From Halobacillus andaensis (GTDB taxonomy: Bacteria; Bacillota; Bacilli; Bacillales; Halobacillaceae): DNA of 64,000 nt. The notes below the pieces were generated by a model, which did not search any database, had not been told where the DNA came from, and saw nothing but the letters and a program-made list of their open reading frames with translations. Positions 16,819-24,953 of the stretch are shown here, piece after piece. The stretch lies in assembly GCF_014636475.1 (NCBI RefSeq), contig NZ_BMEL01000003.1, forward strand, positions 62,001 through 126,000, in the 5' to 3' direction. Positions within the stretch are counted from its first letter, which is position 1. Every line of letters begins with the position of its first letter. The position numbers and the translations under genes are program-made.

Positions 16819-17118
16819 TCAGCTTAAAAACAAACGAAGTAAAAATGGAGACACTACCAATAAAGCAGCACACCCACTTAAACCGTACGTTACAACCTGA
16901 GGAAGCTTTTTCCTGCCTTTTCCATGATACCATCCTGAAAACTGCCACCTGTTTCGATAAAGTACAAATAAAAATACGTAGATGCCAAGCCCGGCGATCC
17001 ACCGATATTTAGAAGTGACTGCATTTACTCCATACAAATCGGTAAGGATGTACATAAAAAAACTGCCTAAAAGCCCGAAAATCAGTATAATGCGCACCAA
17101 TTCTAACATCACTCTCAT
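16819..17118 (-). CDS. Small membrane protein, unknown function
   Basis: A 99-residue protein with three hydrophobic segments (about residues 5-25, 38-52 and 75-97) separated by a basic loop (YRNRWQFSGWYHGKGRKK). No family is recognised. The ATG at 17118 is chosen because AGGGGAG lies seven bases upstream. It starts just after the GNAT stop on the same strand, so the two are probably cotranscribed. Confidence 0.6.
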   Translation of the reverse strand: MRVMLELVRIILIFGLLGSFFMYILTDLYGVNAVTSKYRWIAGLGIYVFLFVLYRNRWQFSGWYHGKGRKKLPQVVTYGLSGCAALLVVSPFLLRLFLS

Positions 17119-17132
17119 TGCATAACTCCCCT

Positions 17133-17696
17133 CTATCTTTTTACCTTCGCATACACGCACGTATCTCTGAGTTGTTGGCCATCTACTGAAACATCATCAT
17201 TGTGTAAAACACCTTCTAGTGTAAAATCTAATTTCTCAGGAATGGCTCGACTTCGATGATTAATGGCATCACAACGAATTTCCACACGCTTCGCCTTTAA
17301 CTCACGGAAAGCAAACGCTGTTAACCCGGCTACTGTCTCCGTTGTATACCCTTTTCCACTAAACCTTGAATCTACCCAATAACCAATCTCAAACTTCGGC
17401 ACTTCCCAATCCATGCGATGTAATCCAGTAGAACAGATGAGTTCTCCCGTTTCTTTATGAAAAGCCAGCATCCTAAGATCTTCTCTTTGAAGAAATCGGA
17501 TGTGTGCTTCCCTTATATTGATTTCGGTTTCTTCTTCCGTCTGATCTTTTTGTGCGAATGGAAGCCATGGTTTTATGTCAGCTCTGGATGCTTGAACGGC
17601 TTGATAGACTTTTGGGCCGTCCCCCGGCTTTGGCATTCGAATATGTAATCGTTCGGTTTCAAACTCGCTTGGAAAATCGATAAGTATTGGATTCAC
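17133..17696 (-). CDS. GNAT N-acetyltransferase (RimJ/RimL type)
   Basis: A 187-residue acetyltransferase. The ETERLHIRMPKPGDGPKVYQ opening is typical of the RimJ/RimL branch; FEIGYWVDSRFSGKGYTTET near residues 103-122 carries the acetyl-CoA pyrophosphate-binding R/Q-x-x-G-x-G/A-like loop; the C-terminal part includes KRVEIRCDAINHRSRAIPEK. The start codon is GTG at 17696 with AAAGGAG eight bases ahead. The acceptor (protein N-terminus, small amine or antibiotic) is unknown. Confidence 0.85.
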   Translation of the reverse strand: MNPILIDFPSEFETERLHIRMPKPGDGPKVYQAVQASRADIKPWLPFAQKDQTEEETEINIREAHIRFLQREDLRMLAFHKETGELICSTGLHRMDWEVPKFEIGYWVDSRFSGKGYTTETVAGLTAFAFRELKAKRVEIRCDAINHRSRAIPEKLDFTLEGVLHNDDVSVDGQQLRDTCVYAKVKR

Positions 17697-17713
17697 CCGT
17701 CCAGCTCCTTTCC

Positions 17714-17902
17714 TTAGTTATCTAAATCATCGTCTAGCCATGATGCTCTTTTATTCTCCTCATTTAATTCGATGCCGTTTTTCTCTGCCAATGCTTTCCC
17801 TAAACGCGACTTATCAATACCGTTCTTTACAGCAGTTTCAACGATGAAATAAAAAACAGCCAACGTCGCTGCAGTGAACAGTACATATAATAAAAGCCCC
17901 AT
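17714..17902 (-). CDS. Small single-span membrane protein
   Basis: A 62-residue protein: one hydrophobic segment (GLLLYVLFTAATLAVFYFIV, residues 2-21) followed by a charged cytoplasmic tail ending in SWLDDDLDN. Not recognised. The ATG at 17902 follows AAAAGGGGGATTGT, whereas the longer frame to 17956 has no ribosome site. It is 17 bases upstream of the GNAT gene in the same direction. Confidence 0.6.
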   Translation of the reverse strand: MGLLLYVLFTAATLAVFYFIVETAVKNGIDKSRLGKALAEKNGIELNEENKRASWLDDDLDN

Positions 17903-18193
17903 ACAATCCCCCTTTTCTATTAAACTTTCTAGTAAATATATCACAATTTGAATCAATTCTCTTTTTATTCCATAATTTTCTTTAAATCTAAATCTTCTTA
18001 TCCATCAAACGGCTCATTTTACCCATTTAAATCAATAAAAGGTCCCCCTTTCTATCTCAGTCATATCAACAACTTACCTTCTTCTACAATAAATGACAAA
18101 ATCTTTTCATTTTTTACGCTTTTTTTTAATCTATTTAAAATTTTGAAACATCTAATATAATAATATTTACGTTTTTAAAATAATTTTACTTTT

Positions 18194-18208
18194 AATTTTC
18201 AGAAAATT
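18194..18208. promoter_or_regulatory. CodY box, perfect match, upstream of abgT-like gene
   Basis: AATTTTCAGAAAATT matches the published CodY consensus AATTTTCWGAAAATT at all 15 positions. It lies 46 bases upstream of the AbgT-family start codon in a very AT-rich region with a TATAAT at 18156-18161. CodY represses nutrient-scavenging genes when branched-chain amino acids and GTP are plentiful. Confidence 0.85.
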
Positions 18209-18254
18209 GTTTTACTTGAGTGATTTTCTGACGAAGAAAGGAGAGGTTGAAAAC

Positions 18255-19805
18255 ATGGAAAAAACCCGAAAAGGATTATTCCAACGTTTTCTTGACGGGG
18301 TAGAGCACTTAGGTAATAAACTCCCTCACCCTGTTACATTATTCGCTATTTTAGCGCTTGCTGTTTTAGCGTTATCAGCCATTATTTCTGCAACTGGGGT
18401 TAGTGTTGAGCACCCGGGTGAAGAAGGAGAAATGGTGGAGGTATCAAATTTATTAAATGCTGAAGGAATTCAATATATTTTTGAAAGCATGGTAGAAAAC
18501 TTTATTGGATTTGCTCCATTAGGTGTTGTACTCGCTACAATGCTTGGGATCGGGATAGCTGAAAGAACTGGTTTGATCAGCGCATGTTTACGTGGATTTG
18601 TACTTTCTGTACCTAAAAAATTAGTAACACTTGGTCTTGTATTTGCAGGGATTATGTCCAGTGTTGCTTCAGATGCGGGTTATGTCGTTCTTCCTCCATT
18701 AGGAGCCGTTATTTTTGCTGCTCTAGGCAGACATCCGCTGGCAGGTTTAGCCGCAGCGTTCGCCGGTGTATCTGCAGGGTTCAGTGCCAACTTGTTCTTA
18801 TCTGCAACGGATCCTATGCTTGGTGAATTAACAATTGATGCAGCCTCTGTAGTCGATCCGGCATATGCAGAAGGCATGAATATTGCTATGAACTATTACT
18901 TTATTTTTGCTTCTGTATTTTTACTTACGTTTGTTGGTGCATGGGTAACAGAAAGAATTGTTGAGCCTCGCTTAGGTAAATACACCGGAGAATACACAGA
19001 AGATCTTAAAGGACTTGACGCTATAGAGAAAAAAGGACTAATTGCGGCCGGTATCGCTTTGTTTATAGGACTTATAGCGACAGCGCTGCTGATCGTTCCG
19101 CCAAATGCAATTATGCGCGGGGAAGACGGTTCGATTGTTCAATCTCCATTTATGAGTTCACTCGTGCCAATTATTGCCCTATTGTTCTTTATTCCCGGAC
19201 TTGTTTATGGAAAAGTTACGAAAAATATTCGTAATGATAAAGACGTAGCCGAACAACTATCCGATACGATGGCATCCATGGGAATGTTTATTGTTCTTGC
19301 TTTTACAGCAGGTCAATTCGTCGCTTACTTTACCGAATCCAACATGGGATTAGTTCTGGGAGTATTCGGTGCTCAGTTTCTAGAATCGATTAACCTTTCA
19401 GGGATTCCATTAATTATCATGTTCATTTTAGTTGCAGGATTTATTAACCTGTTTATCGGAAGTGCTTCTGCTAAATGGGCCATGATGGCACCTGTTTTCG
19501 TACCGATTATGATGCAGCTGGGATATTCACCTGAACTTACACAAATGGCTTACCGCGTGGCGGATTCAGCTACAAACATCATTACGCCATTAATGACGTA
19601 CTTTGCGATTATTATTGCGTTTGCTCAGAAGTACGATAAAAAGATGGGAATTGGAACACTTATTTCTGTTATGTTCCCATACTCCATCGTCTTCTTAGTA
19701 ACTTGGACAATTTTCTTGATCCTGTGGATGTCATTAGGTTCTCTAGACTTCCTTCCATTCGAACCTAATCTTGGGCCGGGATCTCCTATCCATTACGAAA
19801 AGTAA
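18255..19805 (+). CDS. AbgT-family transporter (p-aminobenzoyl-glutamate type)
   Basis: A 516-residue membrane protein of the AbgT family, with about 11-13 hydrophobic segments. Family landmarks: NKLPHPVTLFAILALAVL near the N terminus, VASDAGYVVLPPLGAVIFAA, FAGVSAGFSANLFLSATDP, and the C-terminal ADSATNIITPLMTYFAIII. E. coli AbgT imports p-aminobenzoyl-glutamate, while some homologues export sulfonamides, so direction and substrate are uncertain. The start at 18255 follows AAGGAGAGG. The perfect CodY box upstream favours an uptake role in nutrient scavenging. Confidence 0.9.
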   Translation: MEKTRKGLFQRFLDGVEHLGNKLPHPVTLFAILALAVLALSAIISATGVSVEHPGEEGEMVEVSNLLNAEGIQYIFESMVENFIGFAPLGVVLATMLGIGIAERTGLISACLRGFVLSVPKKLVTLGLVFAGIMSSVASDAGYVVLPPLGAVIFAALGRHPLAGLAAAFAGVSAGFSANLFLSATDPMLGELTIDAASVVDPAYAEGMNIAMNYYFIFASVFLLTFVGAWVTERIVEPRLGKYTGEYTEDLKGLDAIEKKGLIAAGIALFIGLIATALLIVPPNAIMRGEDGSIVQSPFMSSLVPIIALLFFIPGLVYGKVTKNIRNDKDVAEQLSDTMASMGMFIVLAFTAGQFVAYFTESNMGLVLGVFGAQFLESINLSGIPLIIMFILVAGFINLFIGSASAKWAMMAPVFVPIMMQLGYSPELTQMAYRVADSATNIITPLMTYFAIIIAFAQKYDKKMGIGTLISVMFPYSIVFLVTWTIFLILWMSLGSLDFLPFEPNLGPGSPIHYEK

Positions 19806-19829
19806 TTTAAAGATAATTCTGTGCAGGAT

Positions 19830-19950
19830 TCAATCGGTACCAGCTCTCACGCGGCAAGAGTGGTAATGGTACCAGGTACCGCGGTAGCGCTCTATCCAGG
19901 AGGCATAACCCCTTTGAATTCTTTGCTTGCGGTCAATTAAAGGCACATGA
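19830..19950 (+). other. T-box-like remnant downstream of abgT
   Basis: AGAGTGG at 19857-19863 and GGTACCGCGG at 19875-19884 would join into a near-consensus T-box core (AGGGTGGTACCGCG) if the intervening bases were removed. GGTACC occurs three times and forms a hairpin with CTCT/AGAG inside. No specifier loop or downstream plus-strand gene is present, so at best this is a decayed T-box leader. Confidence 0.25.
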
Positions 19951-19959
19951 TCTTTAAAT

Positions 19960-19991
19960 AAAAAAGGATCCGTTTGTACGGATCCTTTTTT
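19960..19991. terminator. Bidirectional terminator
   Basis: AAAAAGGATCCGT (19961-19973) pairs with ACGGATCCTTTTT (19978-19990) around a four-base loop. It serves the abgT-like gene on the plus strand and the 33-residue gene on the minus strand. Confidence 0.85.
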
Positions 19992-19994
19992 CAA

Positions 19995-20096
19995 TTATTT
20001 CGTCGGTGTATTCGCATCATGCTGCTTCTTATCGCCTTTCTCACGTTTTAACGCATTTAAATCTTCTTTGCTTTTATTCTTAGCTTTCTTACCCAT
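19995..20096 (-). CDS. Very small basic hypothetical protein (33 aa)
   Basis: A 33-residue, lysine-rich, hydrophilic peptide beginning MGKKAKNKSKEDLNALKREK. AGGAGG lies seven bases before its ATG and a strong terminator follows its stop by four bases, which makes it a credible gene despite the length. Small basic or spore-associated proteins of this sort are common in Bacillaceae, but I cannot assign it to a named family. Confidence 0.6.
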   Translation of the reverse strand: MGKKAKNKSKEDLNALKREKGDKKQHDANTPTK

Positions 20097-20158
20097 AGCA
20101 CTTCCTCCTCTCAAAGTGGATTCACTCTTATAGCTTGTCTAATTTTTCTTAAAAAATG

Positions 20159-20193
20159 AAAAGGAAGTCAGCTCGCTCCTTCCGCTTCCTTTA
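20159..20193 (-). terminator. Terminator of the ABC importer operon
   Basis: AAAAGGAAG (20159-20167) and CTTCCTTTA (20185-20193) form a stem about 50 bases downstream of the substrate-binding protein stop on the minus strand, followed there by a T-rich run. Confidence 0.6.
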
Positions 20194-20242
20194 TTTTATG
20201 ATTCAAATTTATATCTTTATGGGCATGCCGCCCCATTTTCCT

Positions 20243-21343
20243 TTACTCAATTTCATATTCTCCAATGATATCAACCGCTTTTTCTGTTAAAGACGTATCA
20301 ATGGACTTATCAAAATCAAATTCACCGCGGGTCGCACCGTTTCGGTCGTACATGTCATACTGTTTCTTAATATCTTCAATAAACATCCGGCCGTTTGGAT
20401 CTAATCCTGTAATTGAAACTTTCTCCCAGATTTCAGGATCTTTTAAAGCCGTATGTTTCGTCATGATGTCGATGATTTCAGCTTTCCCTTCCCCACTCAT
20501 AAACGCATCATTATAATCACGGACTCCTTTTAAATAAGCAGCCATAAAACGTAAAGACACGTCTTCTTCTTCAAGAACAAATTTAGGGGAACCTAACACC
20601 ATAGCAATTTGGGCATTCGGCGCAAAGTCTGTAGCATCACCTAAACGGACATGAAGCCCTTGCTCAATCCCTTGCGTAATCAATGGTTCAATTTGAAGCG
20701 CAGCATCAATAGAACCACTGCCCATCGCAGCCAGCATATTTCCGAAGTCCGACATCAATACGAACTCTACATCTTCTTCCGTAAGCCCTGCATGCTTCAG
20801 CATTTCTTGGAAAATATAATCATCCACCGCATTACGGGAAGAGACGGCAATTCGTTTTCCTTTCAAATCAGCATAGTCTTTAATTTCATTCTGCAAATCT
20901 TCTCTGATGACAAACGAGAAATACGAATTCCCATCAATATAGTGCCCTTTGTCAGCAATAATTTTAACGTCAATGCCTTGAGCAATGGCATTAAAAAAGG
21001 ATGATGTGGAAACACCGCCGGCAATGTCTACTTCTCCTGCCGCTAACGCTGGCAGCATGTCATCGCTATTAGCAAACTGGGTGAATTCAACATCTATGTT
21101 GTAATCATCAAAGTAGCCTTTTTCTTTTGCAATATAAAAGCCTGCCCCCGAAGCTGCTCCATCCTCCGCTATAAATACGGAAGCTTTTTTCTCTAAAGGA
21201 GCGATGTCACCTGACGGATAGTCTTCACTTACATCCACGTTTTCTTCTTCATCGGCTTGTTGATAGAAACAACCTCCGATGATCGCCAGTAAAAAGAAAA
21301 TAGGCACACCTAAAATCAATGCCAACTTTTTCACGATCTTCAT
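20243..21343 (-). CDS. ABC transporter substrate-binding lipoprotein (SsuA/TauA/NMT1 type)
   Basis: A 366-residue extracellular binding protein anchored as a lipoprotein: signal peptide with lipobox IIGGC (Cys25). The body matches the NMT1/SsuA class: GAASGAGFYIAKEKGYFDDYNIDVEF, LPALAAGEVDIAGG, KGKRIAVSSRNAVDDY, GSIDAALQIEPLI. Ligands in this class include sulfonates, taurine, nitrate and pyrimidine precursors of thiamine; the sequence alone does not decide. Last gene of a permease-ATPase-binding protein operon, overlapping the ATPase stop by four bases. No riboswitch precedes this operon. Confidence 0.88.
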   Translation of the reverse strand: MKIVKKLALILGVPIFFLLAIIGGCFYQQADEEENVDVSEDYPSGDIAPLEKKASVFIAEDGAASGAGFYIAKEKGYFDDYNIDVEFTQFANSDDMLPALAAGEVDIAGGVSTSSFFNAIAQGIDVKIIADKGHYIDGNSYFSFVIREDLQNEIKDYADLKGKRIAVSSRNAVDDYIFQEMLKHAGLTEEDVEFVLMSDFGNMLAAMGSGSIDAALQIEPLITQGIEQGLHVRLGDATDFAPNAQIAMVLGSPKFVLEEEDVSLRFMAAYLKGVRDYNDAFMSGEGKAEIIDIMTKHTALKDPEIWEKVSITGLDPNGRMFIEDIKKQYDMYDRNGATRGEFDFDKSIDTSLTEKAVDIIGEYEIE

Positions 21344-22122
21344 CCTCTCACTCTTGAACCTTGGACCTCATCATGAAGATGATTCCATATTTCTACGAAT
21401 TGTTCGGCCATTTTAGGATCGGCACGCACCTGTTCCATATTACGCGGCCTTGGTAAATCAATGACCTTTTCATCAATGATTTGACCTGGCTGCGAGCTCA
21501 TTAATAAAATTCGGTCACTCAGCAACAGAGCTTCATCAATGCTGTGGGTGATAAACAACACGGTCTTTTTCGTTTCTGACCATATGTTTAACAGTTCTTC
21601 CTGCAAAATAAATTTATTCTGCTCATCAAGCGCTGCGAAAGGTTCATCCATTAATAGAATCTCCGGATCATTCGCGAATGCACGGGCAATACTCACCCTT
21701 TGCTTCATCCCTCCGGATAACTCCTTCGGATACAGCTTCGCAAATCGATCGAGCCCTACTTTTTCTAAATAATAAGCCGTTCTTTCTTTTATATAGGCTC
21801 TCGGTAAATGACGCATTTTCAGCCCGAACGCTACATTCTCTTCTACCGTCAGCCAAGGAATGACTCCTCGTTCTTGAAAAACCATAGATTGCAGGGGACG
21901 CCCTTCTTTTCGCTGATCAATCGTGAATTCACCTGTACTCGGTTTTTCTAAGTCTGCGAGTATACGTAATAACGTCGTTTTGCCGCATCCGCTTGGGCCA
22001 ATTAAACAAATAAACTCCCCATCCTTCACGTCGATTGAAATATCCTGTAAGGCGGTCACGCTGTTCCCTTTTTTATAGAACACTTTCGTTAAATGGCGTA
22101 TGGATATCTTCGGATGATCCAT
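21340..22122 (-). CDS. ABC transporter ATPase (SsuB/TauB type)
   Basis: A 260-residue ATPase with Walker A GPSGCGKTT, Q-loop MVFQERGVIPWLTVEENV, signature LSGGMKQR and Walker B ILLMDEPFAALDEQ. The VIPWLTVxENV wording is typical of nitrate/sulfonate/taurine ATPases. The start at 22122 is chosen because GGAGGTGA lies eight bases ahead; an ATG at 22140 overlaps that site and the permease end. It energises the adjacent permease. Confidence 0.9.
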   Translation of the reverse strand: MDHPKISIRHLTKVFYKKGNSVTALQDISIDVKDGEFICLIGPSGCGKTTLLRILADLEKPSTGEFTIDQRKEGRPLQSMVFQERGVIPWLTVEENVAFGLKMRHLPRAYIKERTAYYLEKVGLDRFAKLYPKELSGGMKQRVSIARAFANDPEILLMDEPFAALDEQNKFILQEELLNIWSETKKTVLFITHSIDEALLLSDRILLMSSQPGQIIDEKVIDLPRPRNMEQVRADPKMAEQFVEIWNHLHDEVQGSRVRG

Positions 22123-22130
22123 TGTGTCAA

Positions 22131-22952
22131 TCACCTCCATGGCAACAATTTATTTTGAAACCCTCTTAGGATGAGCGAGAATAAATAGCCAAAGAAAGAG
22201 ATAAGAACGAGACCTACATACATTTCTTGTAATAAGAAAGCTTTATATGACGTCCAAATGAGATACCCAATTCCTGAATTAGCTCCCATCATTTCTGCCG
22301 CTACGATTGTTAATAAAGCAATCGCCTGCCCCATTTGAATGCCCTCTAACATAACGGGAAGCGAACCAGGCAGCGCAATTTTAAAAAAGTAGTTCTTTGA
22401 GTCAGCTCCATAGTTTTTGGCCACATCTAAATAAATACGATCTATGTTAACAACCCCTGCGACTGTATTTATAATGACTGGGAAAAAAACACTCCCAGCG
22501 ATCGTTACAATTTTTGAAACTTCCCCGACACCGAAAATAATTAAAATAATGGGGAGAAGCGCAAGGGTTGGGATTGGCATGAGCGCCATAATTAACGGCG
22601 AAAAGAAATGCCGAACTGGAGAATAAAGCCCCATAATCAGCCCTAGAATAATAGCGGGAATCACTCCAAGTAAAAATCCGGCAAATATTCGATATAACGA
22701 TATGCCGATGTGATTAAATAACTCCCCGCTCGTTCCCATCACAAGAAACGTACCCACAATTTCGGTTGGAGGCGGGAAGAACCTCGCGTCCACTAAACCT
22801 GTTCGAGATAAAAACTCCCATAAAAGCAATATAAAAATAGGTGAAGAAATCGTAAGTAACTGTTTGAAACGACCTTTAACCTGCCTTTTTCTCCACTCTT
22901 CCTGTTCGACCGCAATCGGGTCATGATTATGTTTCTTCATTGCGTCCTTCAT
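22131..22952 (-). CDS. ABC transporter permease (SsuC/TauC type)
   Basis: A 273-residue permease with six hydrophobic segments and the EAA-like cytoplasmic loop DVAKNYGADSKNYFFKIALPGSLP near residues 180-205. It has an N-terminal hydrophilic extension of about 30 residues. First gene of the operon; AGAGGTGG precedes the ATG, and a second in-frame ATG at 22940 is possible. A weak promoter must lie within the 160 bases that separate it from the CHAD gene terminator. Confidence 0.88.
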   Translation of the reverse strand: MKDAMKKHNHDPIAVEQEEWRKRQVKGRFKQLLTISSPIFILLLWEFLSRTGLVDARFFPPPTEIVGTFLVMGTSGELFNHIGISLYRIFAGFLLGVIPAIILGLIMGLYSPVRHFFSPLIMALMPIPTLALLPIILIIFGVGEVSKIVTIAGSVFFPVIINTVAGVVNIDRIYLDVAKNYGADSKNYFFKIALPGSLPVMLEGIQMGQAIALLTIVAAEMMGANSGIGYLIWTSYKAFLLQEMYVGLVLISFFGYLFSLILRGFQNKLLPWR

Positions 22953-23077
22953 CCTTCACCACCTCTTTATGCAAATCATCATATGTGCAACCGCCCAGAA
23001 GTGTGAAAATAATACATGAAGAGAGCTGTTCCGGAACGATCAACATCATCATTTAACACAGCCTAAACATAAAAAAA

Positions 23078-23104
23078 ACAGCCCATCTAATGATGGAGCT
23101 GTTC
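23078..23104 (-). terminator. Terminator of the AbrB-CHAD gene
   Basis: On the minus strand AACAGCTCCATC and GATGGGCTGTT form a stem with a TTAG-like loop and are followed by eight Ts (the A run at 23071-23078). Confidence 0.75.
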
Positions 23105-23113
23105 TTGAAAGAT

Positions 23114-24322
23114 TCAATTAGACTTCGTTTCGATCGTGACTTGATTCATCTTCTCAGCCAATTCATCTTGCATCTGCTGCATAACTGCTTTCTTGTACTT
23201 TTTCTTACTTTCTAATTTGTCACGATGCTTTTCAAACTCATCGAGCCAATCCTTTAAGTCATTTATATGACCGAACTGGTCTTGAAGCTTTTCATAATAA
23301 TCGACGCGCTCTCGGAAGTCCTCTTCATACATCTCGTCTAAATACTTATAAATGTAGCGGAGATACTTTGACTCAATGCGTACGGCATGCAAAGCCTTAA
23401 GGGCCTTCTTAGAGGACCTGCCTTTTTCTTCTGCCGCCTCATCAAAGGCTTCTACTGATTGATTAAATCTTTCCTCATAAACGTCCAACCGCTGTTTTAT
23501 ATTTAATGTCATTACATATTGGCGTAATTCTTTCTCAATAAATTCATTCCATTGATCATAAAAACGATCACTTATAATCTCAGGTAATTTCTCCGCCAAC
23601 TTATTCCGATGCTTTTCTCTCTTCTTGTCCACTCTTTGATAAACTTGAGCGTATACATCCGCTAAATTTTGATTTTCTTCTTCTTGCGCGCGAACTTGAA
23701 ACCCCTTGATTAAGACATCTCGTTCTCTTACTGCCCCTAAAAGCTTATGAGCTTCTTTAAGATCCTGAAATATCTCATGCTGAGAAGGAACATTTAAAAA
23801 CTGAAGCAATGCTTCGATTCGACGGCCTTTCACTCTTGCTTGGTGAATATCTTCCTCATCTTCAAAATTTAATGCGGACCTGCAATGATCCCTATACTCC
23901 TTAATAAGGGAATCCAATACAGCAGCCCATCGATTAGACATTCGAAGATTTCCATCTTCTAAGCAATCCTCACAAAGATATTTGCTTTTAACAGGGATGA
24001 GTGACTGTTCACGTTCACATACAGCACATACTTGAGATTGATCGCTAATAATAACGTCCTTATTATTAACTTTGATCTCTACCTGTTTTCCTTCTTCCCA
24101 GTTAAGCAGCTGTCGTAACTCAATAGGAATAACAACTCTCCCATAACGATCCAGCGTCTTTACTTCACCTTCCGTTTCTTCTATAATTACTTTTACCCCA
24201 CGGCCGCTTCCAAATTCATAGACACCTAGATGGCGGCCTTTTAAGTCCAAATCTTCCCGTAGATCCTTTGGAATAACGACGCGTCCCATTTTATCCAATT
24301 GCCTCATGTATTTTGCAGTCAT
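23114..24322 (-). CDS. AbrB-AbrB-zinc knuckle-CHAD domain protein
   Basis: A 402-residue protein of unusual architecture. Two AbrB/MazE swapped-hairpin DNA-binding domains come first (RQLDKMGRVVIPKDLRED at 7-25; LDRYGRVVIPIELRQLL at 57-73). Then a four-cysteine zinc knuckle (C99-x2-C102, C117-x2-C120). Then a CHAD domain from about 128 to 390, with its signatures HQARVKGRRIEALLQFL and LHAVRIESKYLRYIYKYL. CHAD domains are rich in basic helices and bind polyphosphate. This suggests a transcription factor or nucleoid protein responsive to polyphosphate, which is inference. A GTG at 24337 is an alternative start; AAGGTGG lies 11 bases before the ATG used. Confidence 0.85.
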   Translation of the reverse strand: MTAKYMRQLDKMGRVVIPKDLREDLDLKGRHLGVYEFGSGRGVKVIIEETEGEVKTLDRYGRVVIPIELRQLLNWEEGKQVEIKVNNKDVIISDQSQVCAVCEREQSLIPVKSKYLCEDCLEDGNLRMSNRWAAVLDSLIKEYRDHCRSALNFEDEEDIHQARVKGRRIEALLQFLNVPSQHEIFQDLKEAHKLLGAVRERDVLIKGFQVRAQEEENQNLADVYAQVYQRVDKKREKHRNKLAEKLPEIISDRFYDQWNEFIEKELRQYVMTLNIKQRLDVYEERFNQSVEAFDEAAEEKGRSSKKALKALHAVRIESKYLRYIYKYLDEMYEEDFRERVDYYEKLQDQFGHINDLKDWLDEFEKHRDKLESKKKYKKAVMQQMQDELAEKMNQVTIETKSN

Positions 24323-24485
24323 TACGTAACCATCCACCTTTTGGAAGTTTTTTATAGTCTTCCCTTAAATGAATCGTTACTAACTTTTAGCACCATTTTA
24401 TACTCTATATGCTTCTGTCATATCACATTAATAGCGATCATTTTAGGGTAAAGTAAAGGGTGTAAATAATTTGAGGAGGTATATA

Positions 24486-24905
24486 ATGAGTGAAAAGATG
24501 AGATTTGAAGTTACGGTCAGTTCAGAAAAGATGATCTGAATTAAAAGGAATTGATGAGCCCCTGAAATGGGAGGTACGGATGAAGGTCAAGACCCATTAA
24601 GTAACCTTCTTGCTTCACTTGCCGGTTGTGAAAATGTTATTGCCAATATGGTAGCAAAAGAAATCGACTTCGATCTTCAAGGGATTGACTTTAACATAAC
24701 TGCTGAGTTGGATCCTAGAGGGCTGATGGGCAAAGCCGATGTACAGCCTTATTTTAATCAAGTAAATATTGAGGCTAAAGTTAAAACAAGTGAATCAGAA
24801 GAACGAATAAATGAATTAAAACAAATCACGGACACCCGCTGTCCAGTATATACAACGCTAGAAGCTGCTAACATTCCGATTACCGCTCACTGGACAAAAG
24901 CATAA
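24486..24905 (+). pseudogene. OsmC-family protein gene, frameshifted
   Basis: A strong GAGGAGG site precedes an ATG at 24486 that reads MSEKMRFEVTVSSEKM and stops at 24537. The sense then continues in the next frame as SELKGIDEPLK (24535-24567) and returns to the first frame at MGGTDEGQDPLSNLLASLAG, ending as a normal OsmC C-terminus (CENVIANMVAKEIDFD...CPVYTTLEAANI). Two opposite frameshifts within about 35 bases, plus apparent loss of a few residues, break the N-terminal strand. The 112-codon remainder starting at 24567 has no ribosome site. OsmC proteins are thiol peroxidases for organic hydroperoxides. A sequencing error is possible but would need two events. Confidence 0.7.
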
Positions 24906-24913
24906 TGTAATAA

Positions 24914-24945
24914 AAAACATGTGCAGTCATTGCTGCACATGTTTT
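24914..24945. terminator. Bidirectional terminator
   Basis: AAAACATGTGCAG (24914-24926) pairs perfectly with CTGCACATGTTTT (24933-24945) between the osmC pseudogene and the convergent DUF4870 gene. Confidence 0.85.
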
Positions 24946-24953
24946 ACTATCTT

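Noticed and set aside
20243-22952. ABC importer as ThiXYZ (thiamine precursor) transporter
   Set aside because: The binding protein is NMT1/SsuA-like, but there is no TPP riboswitch or thiamine gene nearby; sulfonate, taurine or other ligands are equally possible.
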